Shown: positions 45,001 to 49,834 of the stretch, one piece after another
Numbering within the stretch: the stretch's first letter is position 1
Layout of the letters: every line of letters starts with the position of its first letter
NCBI GenBank assembly: GCA_013115135.1
Contig: JABANP010000307.1
Location: forward strand, 1-61,519
DNA: 61,519 bases
Reading direction: 5' to 3'
Origin: Perkinsus olseni
Taxonomy: Eukaryota > Perkinsozoa > Perkinsida > Perkinsidae
Made by a program: the position numbers and the translations under genes
The notes under the pieces: model-generated
Databases searched by the model: none
Told to the model about the DNA's origin: nothing
What the model saw: the letters and a program-made list of their open reading frames with translations, nothing else

Positions 45001-47073
45001 AGCCAGCGTCCTGCGAACGTCATGGGTAGGTGAGGTGCTTGAATCGGCTGGATTAAGGGAGAGGTTTGCAGAATGACGAGATGATGCTCTCAGAGCAAGT
45101 AGTTCTTCCGATCTGCTTTCTAACTCCGTGACGTAAACCATGGCCTCCTCAAGTGTTCTCTCGAGATCGCTTTCTCTTCGCATGAGCTCCTCCATCACTT
45201 CCAGGTCGTCTGGCGTATCTCCTATGATGTTGTTCATAGCCTCTCTCACTTCTCTCAATTGACTCCTCACTCTCCCGCGATACGCCCTCGCCTTCCTGAG
45301 CTCTTGGCGTAGCTCCTCCCGGTCAGTGAATGCAGCAGCTGACTCCCTCCACTCGTTGGGTTTGACAGGGTCTTGGGGTGGAGCTTGTTCTCCACCGTGA
45401 GTTTCTGTCTCGAAACCCGTCCGAATTTGAGATCCTTGGGTCTCTGGGGTTCTTGAACCAGGTGTCGCCATGATTGGGGATCTTTTCAACAAAACGCCAG
45501 TTGGCGCAAAGTACAACTAACTTCAGAACATGCTTAACTGAACATTCGTGACGATACGCTAATCCAAGGCGGCCTACGACTTTGGGAAAAGTTACTGGCG
45601 CTCGAACATTCAGCGCGCCGCTCGCCATGACAATAGATTAGCTTCGGGCACTCACTCGCCCAATCAGATGACAACGAACCTTCGGCCGAAAACTTTTACA
45701 TCGCCACTAGAAAATACATGGAAGCAATGCGGGAAGCTCATCCGTAAAAGAAGCGTAAAACCCGTAAAGAAAATTTTCCGTGATTTTCCAGCCATTTTCC
45801 GTGAAAATTCCGGCGATTTTTTCACTCGCCGCGTACAGATTCATCACCCAACAACTGCAACCCGCGGGATAGCTCCGTCGTGAAAAGCAGTAATTCGGAA
45901 TCACAGTCGCGGCTCCGCCATATTCTCGACTCGCGCTCAGACCATTCGACTGTCGAACAGGAATGTTCATCCATTCATTTTTGGCACTCACACTGAGCCA
46001 AGTGCTTGTAGTATTAGTCCATGTGTCCATGGACTACATGAATTCCGAATGGGATAAGTTTCAGTCCGGACGGAAAATTCTGAAAATTGAAATTTTTCCT
46101 CCAAAATTCTTGACAAGAACGAAAATCGAACTCAAGGAGTAGAAAGTGCGTTCGCCCCGTCATTACAAAGGCGTCTGCTTATTAGAGTCCAGAGGGTCAA
46201 CCTCAGCGCCCTTCTCCACCAATAATTCACAAGTTGCCGTGTTCCCAACCAGAGCAGCGTAGAACAACGGGGTCTGCATCATCTGATCTTTATGGTTGGC
46301 TTCCAGTCCGAACCTGAGCAAACTCATCTACAATACCACACCAATCACAACCAGTGCGCTATCTGTGCTTGTATCAATGCTACGTCCGAAACGAAAAATT
46401 CATGCCTCACTCGCCCGAACTCTCCCGCATCTTTAGAACGGCAAATACTACAAATGTGCGGTTACACTATTCGACTATGATACGGAACGGGAGACTAAAA
46501 TTCACAACCTGATGCAAAGAATCACTGGACTAGTTTCATAGTCTCTCCTATCGTCGATGGCGATAGACCGAACCCGTCTCCTCTTCACCTCACAAGGAGT
46601 CTTCTACTTCCCATCTACGTTATAAATAATATCCAACACGTTATGGTTGTACGAGTAGCATAAATGACAGACAGTCCGACAAGTCCCTCGGCGACTGAAG
46701 GACTACACTCGAAGGAGAGGATGAATACATGAATATTCCCACAGTGAGGCGAGCCGCGCACCACTACCACAAAAAAATCGGGTTTCACCGACGATATAAA
46801 ACCAGTGAAAAAACGCATTTCACAGCTTTTTGCGGTCTCTACTTTCCGAAGAACGGCACGTATTACGGGTGAAACTCCAATGAGCTGCCGAAACCTGCAA
46901 AAACTAAAGTGGCCCCTCTCTCCCCATCACTACTCCTCGATAAGCCTCCTCGTCAATTCTCGTGCATCCTGATCAGGTTTCCGCTGCACTGCGTAATACA
47001 AGGGGTCTGTCCGTAACCATCAACGACGTTCGCGTTGCCATCATCAGCGAATAAGGCCTTCAGCCGGGCATAC
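36055..47073 (-). CDS. BDP1: BDP1-like ankyrin-bromodomain protein (5' end unresolved)
   Basis: Minus-strand gene with ankyrin repeats followed by one bromodomain, the layout of apicomplexan bromodomain protein 1, a chromatin reader. Phase-consistent exons: 47073-46934 (NANVVDGYGQTP), 46894-46843 (FRQLIGVSPVIRAVLRK), 46327-46167 (QTPLFYAALVGNTATCELLV), 38835-38742 (FYAVREGHIHCTRALV), from 38573 (PPLFYAARENRVEMCKMLIE), about 38230-38145, from 38091, about 37780-37739, 37704-37550 (KKWQQLAKQLVRDIH), 37156-37057 (FDDTRIFLKPVDPVKDE, DYFTVVKHPMDFGT), 36603-36469 (RKKLHKGEYENALLF, NCALYNAPETF), 36411-36283 and 36099-36055. The Asn that contacts acetyl-lysine is the N of YNAPE. The intron 46166-38836 holds an entire LTR retrotransposon. 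A frame break sits in the four-G run at 47002-47005; one more base would restore TPLYYAVQRKPDQD. The segment 38.45-38.25 kb and the N-terminus are unresolved. Confidence 0.75.
37157..37549 (-). other. Intron containing a degenerate full-length tRNA-like sequence
   Basis: Just inside the 5' splice site, GCTGAGTGGGTTAGTGC (D-arm-like), TTCGCCAA (anticodon-loop-like), GAGAGGTC and AAGGATCGATTCTTGG (T-arm-like) follow in tRNA order, bounded by GCAC and GTGC. It splits the bromodomain between KQLVRDIH and FDDTRIF. Confidence 0.6.
38092..38144 (-). other. Intron carrying a tRNA T-arm-like core (family member 3)
   Basis: Fifty-three-nt intron in the BDP1-like gene between YKGDG and TTANSGG. It contains AAAGGTCCCGGGTTCGATCC followed by TCGGCGCTGA and a pyrimidine end ccttttcag. 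Confidence 0.75.
38574..38741 (-). other. Intron starting with a tRNA T-arm-like core (family member 4)
   Basis: A 168-nt intron between HTGQ and PPLFYA of the BDP1-like gene. It begins gtagtagtcgcaggaggtat, then CGGGTTCGAATCCTGGCAGC, matching the tRNA 3' half including the acceptor strand. Confidence 0.7.
39035..39230 (-). repeat. 3' LTR of element 1
   Basis: 196 bp, identical to 45471-45666. A polypurine tract (GAGGGGGG on the minus strand, about 39233-39240) lies immediately inside it. Confidence 0.93.
39251..42865 (-). CDS. pol: Element 1 Pol: reverse transcriptase, RNase H, integrase, Tudor-like tail
   Basis: A 1204-codon open frame. RT: PRLVVDMRDINAHL, first Asp in TTVIGDARAAFY (about residue 84) and catalytic FVDD at about 162-165 (usually YVDD). 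RNase H: LRAFSDASLSG (Asp about 365), SNRRELACLL, LFCDNSACVAWA and HVAGQRNEAADMLSRL. Integrase: zinc-binding H-x4-H ... CLICQ, then GVDYYSLG, VDSASYF and FEGGKFEKVHDLG, supplying Asp, Asp and Glu. The C-terminus (RGKRGKHWYGATVV, HVEVQWHDQSPNERLW, LDSEEWELDH) resembles a Tudor-type barrel. RNase H before integrase excludes Ty1/copia order. The frame is +1 relative to the protease frame, overlapping it by 77 bp; translation probably enters by frameshift, not at the first Met. The stop lies 20 bp from the LTR. Confidence 0.9.
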   Translation of the reverse strand: MQYGCMNALAKFWYPASSATSGPTVSLPGAQVFLLPGGSRKPRLVVDMRDINAHLPKASSNQPSLWLPVATMRALGGRTTVIGDARAAFYKVRLVSPDENPLVLTLETGIGTYTSSRLVFGIVVGPSGLSANLGRIVERARSCGCATKIILLPRGIAILIIFVDDFALSGEVEQVISRFRTTLGMMELAGFDTQTAKVHVLACETVRSKLQTALAEGFQDPPAISDEGGFLGMIVSYDGPYMLMRCKRENRIAVVKDFVEQARRSSVTSKRKVFQAAGCLAFDPPRQHAEGRACADAIRSLIGRHFAKYDWPVEIDIHYLPPTLKQAYSCLIEWMAEVAEEVCDHRSPVRDLSGRGQPLELRAFSDASLSGAGYIVYVGNSGTVLFAESFRFKASELKWHSNRRELACLLRLLQDLYDFLAYRVSVAIDDENEKIEIQLFCDNSACVAWAQNADSSQLLANSRGVERRSLSRLVAALHEELLAVRKLARLTISHVAGQRNEAADMLSRLFERKVIGSHLTLAECLCQGGGENEQFPRDPSYRTGQGWPRTSQSLSDDPLEPEWDPAREQSAVLDEDEAVRSLAISPPEDLRLDRVALRLGVTATENGASANDVISFLGVEDEQIFQVERNSASRDEAYAERAARHSFDVSSLRRSVWGASCALRILRANVNNVSADLPEFEPEKYDQIIARSTQLYDEEYRALVDPSERDTLRPCGPVFRQEIEGAHASYLAYRTGHASGRVSFLPIIPKTAKYVRALVVRTAHRATRHSGIPGTCSAITDYHIKGAAQVARKLIKVCLICQIARARRVWATPPSLGKGHVDRLKFHQPYFRCGVDYYSLGERRKVVSVTCLVTGHTCWVRANREDLQTMMGILRKVQLEKGGLKELVVDSASYFSSRKFTALCGEYLGARVEPLSVRSPFEGGKFEKVHDLGGRKMRVLLRNHSGKVADISDEDLDLLLLEVCLLLNTRPTLTYYYDADKTKRIVTPDTLCWGYTRSWGRDFGYVRSADPIRPGRDATTIRTEFIDYHWRTLKERALEGVRSKCPKGKKGIDFDVGSTVLVYAPGNRKLGFPWRIGHVIGTRGDHTYDVIFPGKQQRMTCENKYNLLPVDHDPDTDCVDVDDSDDPALDCTRDQKACPTRIGMNIRVKLRVRGKRGKHWYGATVVREFKSGHVEVQWHDQSPNERLWLDSEEWELDHAYVRSA
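42789..43937 (-). CDS. Element 1 aspartic protease frame
   Basis: A 382-codon frame between gag and pol. CVLDTAAGGAYLL carries the Asp-Thr-Ala/Gly active-site box of retroviral-type aspartic proteases (DTAA in place of DTGA), followed about 80 residues later by the hydrophobic VLAGRSLISQWGVVIIGSV flap/ILG-like region. It cleaves the polyprotein. It overlaps gag by 122 bp and is in the +1 frame relative to gag. The C-terminal part (RSVVGDDITDLPNQRFICEV and onward) probably leads into RT. Confidence 0.8.
   Translation of the reverse strand: MQRRRRYRPSQRISTERGSLKKNRVLDVSNQERLAIKTPIETRDGVWLEDSVTPGCPTASESYNAPYLSTYTQRNVVHSISEDKIYSLSSRLGSGQAPPPPEIVVGVSIRFGPTHGGGTVVSGRCVLDTAAGGAYLLTHSLDCLRVVTGVDPVKLERPIAVSLADGTRTQIDWVVDCSLELLDLTLRRVATAQTELRILINTASSPGPYLSVLAGRSLISQWGVVIIGSVEAYAGPKADCCIYRAPAPCRSVAQVMNDTITAIQKRPLDTRKTRRAQGVTPPQCCPFFDDSEKRFIYDVMRDMRNESWVPVPSTSGMYQARIRSVVGDDITDLPNQRFICEVMIPKIASTEKIRGRSYAVRMYERLSEILVSSEQCNIRANG
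42836..42842 (-). promoter_or_regulatory. Candidate +1 frameshift heptamer, protease to pol
   Basis: CTT AGC G in the protease frame; slipping +1 from CTT to TTA would place GCG AAA of pol next. Same layout as the Ty1 signal CTT AGG C. Located inside the 77-bp overlap. Confidence 0.45.
43816..45471 (-). CDS. gag: Element 1 Gag
   Basis: 551 residues from MATPGSRTPETQ. N-terminal half: long coiled coil (REELRQELRKARAYRGRV, EELMRRESDLERTLEEAMVY). Middle: a helical capsid-like domain (FPQHCRRLEEVLAEIHAGEF, ELKERMTKLRFPSVKNAEIF, LSHLPQEIVVGVIRR). C-terminal: a KSYAVAYGVTGKG stretch and a basic tail; no CCHC zinc knuckle. The A of the start ATG (45471) is the last base of the 5' LTR, and TG are the first two bases of the presumed primer-binding site, so there is no leader. 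An upstream in-frame Met inside the LTR is possible but less likely. Confidence 0.8.
   Translation of the reverse strand: MATPGSRTPETQGSQIRTGFETETHGGEQAPPQDPVKPNEWRESAAAFTDREELRQELRKARAYRGRVRSQLREVREAMNNIIGDTPDDLEVMEELMRRESDLERTLEEAMVYVTELESRSEELLALRASSRHSANLSLNPADSSTSPTHDVRRTLAFTETPQEHEDFGVPEQPKVSEDLLSIEPRDIPANPPNTCHRPATVHSKHCDAGVVGKLSVVNLKDSFKFPQHCRRLEEVLAEIHAGEFDADRTTFTPYLELRHTCTQKLLSTLKECEAVYDCALGAYEVHGDQWEVITQVCKKRFAKRTILLDELKERMTKLRFPSVKNAEIFIKDIISINELYRIVHPSDTAQKCQFVRRVLSHLPQEIVVGVIRRCRTQCTSEEGDWEIAVEFHSLDGSTDKTIVGFIKAECRLLEEADSLRRESPSGQDAVRSLSTTRTDSQSTVIAQVSDRSPPRITANEWVKSYAVAYGVTGKGCRDKQLLLNLSGADAALPRRSRAGRTYYILGFRDKSAAEKKISALPKDKYRTWEFEEKPSAGRLQSGASSNQNSN
43833..43839 (-). promoter_or_regulatory. 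Candidate +1 frameshift heptamer, gag to protease
   Basis: TCT AGC A in the gag frame, eight codons before the gag stop codon. As in the protease-pol junction, AGC is in the ribosomal A site. Confidence 0.3.
45453..45470 (-). other. Presumed primer-binding site of element 1
   Basis: Immediately after the 5' LTR the minus strand reads TGGCGACACCTGGTTC; the leading TGG would pair with a tRNA CCA end. The priming tRNA was not identified. It overlaps gag codons 1-6. Confidence 0.6.
45471..45666 (-). repeat. 5' LTR of element 1
   Basis: 196 bp, identical to 39035-39230. It should carry the element's promoter. Confidence 0.93.
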
Positions 47074-48905
47074 CTACATGGCCTAATAGTCACACACGCG
47101 TGGAGGTGTCTCTTCGCGGACACCCTCAAGTAGGATGTCATATCGCTGGGCACTCAGATCGTCAGCTCTGTTGTTCGCGATGCGTCATGACTTGGAAAAT
47201 GTTATTTCCAAAGAAGTGTGATAGGAAACAAAAAAATGAAATATTGAGAAGGAAAAGATAAAAGTTGAACATTGACGGACTCAGCGACTGTGTATGAACA
47301 CAAGCATATGGCGGCATCGCTCCGCGCGATCATTTACGATAGAGATAGCTGGAAAAGAAACTTGGAGTACTTGAGGACTCATGAAGCGACGTGAGAGGGT
47401 CAACGTGAGTAATGGACGACGCCCAGCGGCATCGACCAACAACAGGAGGTAACGCCAAGCCGCTGACTCGACCAACGAAAGTGTTGCTTTTCCTCGACAA
47501 TAATTGTGGCTTCAAGCCTCCTTCTGTGGCGAAGCAGCCCACTCGTGCATTCAAACGTTATCTCATTTTCATGCTGAACTGCTTCTAATTGGGAAATGCA
47601 TTCCGTTGTCGAGTTATTGGGTGTATTTGCTGTACAAACTGATCGGATGAGGCCCTGTTAGCTTGACGATTTCACATCAACCCGTATGAAGTCGAAATCG
47701 TTGCAATGTCTCGACTGTAATTCACCCTTAATCTACACGATCTCATTTTATGTCGTAGATTTTACAAGTTCGTAAACGTACTTGAATTGTCCAGCATCAC
47801 TGGCAACAACTCCCACGCAGGACACTTCAACAGTCCCCCTCCCGCCCATAGTACGCATTTTCAATCTCGCCTTTTTGACAGGCATGGTTGGCCTGAGTGA
47901 GGAGAGTCATTTTCAGTCGAATGGACACTAACACTGAGAGAATGACAACAGCAGGAGCCCCCAGTCAGCTTCGGCCTTATCGAGATCCACGGACTGCCAC
48001 TTGACAACACACGCCCATTTGTGACTCACACATTACTACCAAAGAATTCCCTAGAATTAAGATCACCGACCAAACTACTGTGCATGAGCTGTGAAGACGA
48101 CACACTCGAAAAGCAGTTACAATACCACGCGTCCTGGTTCTCACGACAGAGGGTCTACGGAATAGAAATGAAAACGATCGTTGCTGGTGGAGGGGCACTA
48201 CCAAGGTGAACATGAAAAAGTCACTGATAGGACATAGTATCCATGACTGGGGAGATTCAGAATCTTGAGGATCGATTCATAGCCATTACAAATTCGTGAG
48301 GAAAAACTGTTATGAATATCGGCATGGCTGACGAAAGAAGAAACAGAACGGGATGGGAGTAGCCCAGCAGGTTTTCATTTACCGACTCGCAACCGTTTAA
48401 TGCTGATGGAAGGAGTCCGAAGGGCAACAGGGTAGTAGAGAAAGTGCACGCTTGTTAGCAAACATAAGGATAGCGACTAATAGAACGTCTACAAGTAGTG
48501 TTGTAGCAAGCCGTGACAGAGATCTCCCCAGAGTCACGAGCAGCAGGGCGATGAGGCAGAGTAACTGGCCACGGTTACCAGTGTTGACCAGACACTACAT
48601 TACTCTCCTCATCACCCGGAGGAACATCTCATCAGTCGGTGAGCTTCACTGGTAAAGTGAGCCACCACAGTGGTAATACCGTGTAACCACAATGGTATTA
48701 CTATAACCACTTGCCGACCCTACAGCTCCTACCACGTCGTGGACACCTGGTTAATAGGAATGCCACGAGATAGTTCACAATGCTCATGCTACGCTCATGA
48801 ACCCTAGCTCAGCACACGTCCGCAAGGCACTACCGATGAGAAGCTCTCGGACACGTCAGACATCCGATCCGTCAGTTGTGAGTTGGTCGCAAGATTTACA
48901 AAAAG
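47074..48905. other. Upstream of the BDP1-like gene; no gene supported
   Basis: The missing first exon(s) of the BDP1-like gene may be here (a Met-led minus-strand stretch at 47554-47330 is one option). Otherwise nothing could be supported. Confidence 0.4.
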
Positions 48906-48909
48906 TGCG

Positions 48910-49792
48910 GAGTTCCGTGAACCAACTCGACGACATCACGGCCCAAGTTGAGAATTGACGAGTGAGCAAGATGCCTCGCTGAGTATCTTCGGGGGCACGT
49001 CCATCGAGTGTCACTAAATTCTCTGTCCTAATCACTAAAAGTAGCGCGCGCCCAAGTGATCGATATCTGCGCGCCGCGTTCCCCGGGCACGTGTTGCGTT
49101 TTGCACTGCTCATAGCGCACATGGCCCATCGTATACAAACCAGCGAACATGTTCCGCTCACGGCATGGTGATGAAGTTGGCTCTCAGCAGAAAAACAAAA
49201 GAATTGCCACCAGAAACCCGAAGGGTTACCCAAGGCAACCCGAAACCGGAAGGGTTACCTAAGGCAACCCGAAACCGGAAGGGTTACCCGAGGCAGCCAG
49301 AAACCCGAGGGCTCACCCAAGGCAACCAGAAACCGGAAGGGGCAATGTAATCGGCTCCGGAATCCGGAGGAATCGGCAGCAGTGGGAAAGCGCGCAGATA
49401 TCGATCAGTTGGGCGCGCGCAACCAGGAACCCGAAGGGTTACCCAAGGCAATCAGAAACCGTTTCTGGTTACCCAAGGCAACCATAAATCCAAAGGGTTA
49501 CCCCAGGGCACTTTAATCGGCTCCGGATTCCGGAGTCCGGAAGAGGCGGCAGCAGTAGGAAAGCGCGCAGATATCGATCAGTTGGGCGCGCGCTAGATTT
49601 AGTGATTAGGACAGAGAATTTAGTGACAGCCGATGTTTGTGCCATCTTCGGGCATAGATTCCCAGCTCGCCCGGCGTTTCACTTTCATCTCTCTTGCCGT
49701 AATAACTCACAATTGTATATACACTACGATTATCTCATCACAACCTACGACGGTTGTGTTGCGTTGGTATCTGGTGTCTACTTCCTCTCTGC
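48910..49792 (+). repeat. 5' LTR of element 2, interrupted by a MITE
   Basis: LTR sequence 48910-48993 and 49653-49792, split by the 650-bp insertion plus one duplicated 9-bp target. Confidence 0.9.
48994..49643. mobile_element. Mutator-like MITE with 81-bp terminal inverted repeats
   Basis: 650 bp. Terminal inverted repeats 48994-49074 and 49563-49643 match at 73 of 81 positions and begin GGCAC. A perfect 9-bp duplication ATCTTCGGG flanks it (48985-48993, 49644-49652). The 3' LTR of the host element has the same site empty (61352-61360), proving insertion. Nine-bp duplication with long inverted repeats is typical of Mutator/MULE elements. No transposase is encoded. Inside are tandem 29-bp repeats (about 49205-49345) and an extra copy of the inner end of the right repeat (about 49387-49421). 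Confidence 0.9.
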
Positions 49793-49805
49793 ACGGAATT
49801 TTCTA

Positions 49806-49834
49806 CCGGGATGGCCAACTTCTTACCATCCCGG
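49806..49834 (+). promoter_or_regulatory. Hairpin enclosing the first start codon of element 2
   Basis: CCGGGATGG (49806-49814) pairs perfectly with CCATCCCGG (49826-49834) across an 11-nt loop. The ATG at 49811-49813 is in the 5' arm, so the start codon would be buried in the stem. Confidence 0.7.

Larger units (their letters stand above)
39035..45666 (-). mobile_element. LTR retrotransposon 1 (Bel/Pao-like order), intronic and intact
   Basis: Two 196-bp LTRs, identical over all bases compared, bound a 6632-bp element read on the minus strand. LTR ends are TGATTGGG and CCCAATCA, a perfect 8-bp inverted repeat starting TG and ending CA. The flanks share only GAT (39032-39034 and 45667-45669), so the target duplication is at most 3 bp or has decayed. 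Order: gag, protease, RT, RNase H, integrase. The element sits in the BDP1-like intron 38836-46166 in the same transcriptional direction as the gene. Identical LTRs imply recent insertion. Confidence 0.93.

Noticed and set aside
39025..45675. A 5-bp target-site duplication for element 1
   Set aside because: Only GAT is shared by the two flanks; a longer match does not exist.
49165..49350. Repeat peptide with PKPEGLPKATRNRKG
   Set aside because: Produced by the 29-bp tandem repeats in the MITE; the unit length is not a multiple of three and no gene context exists.
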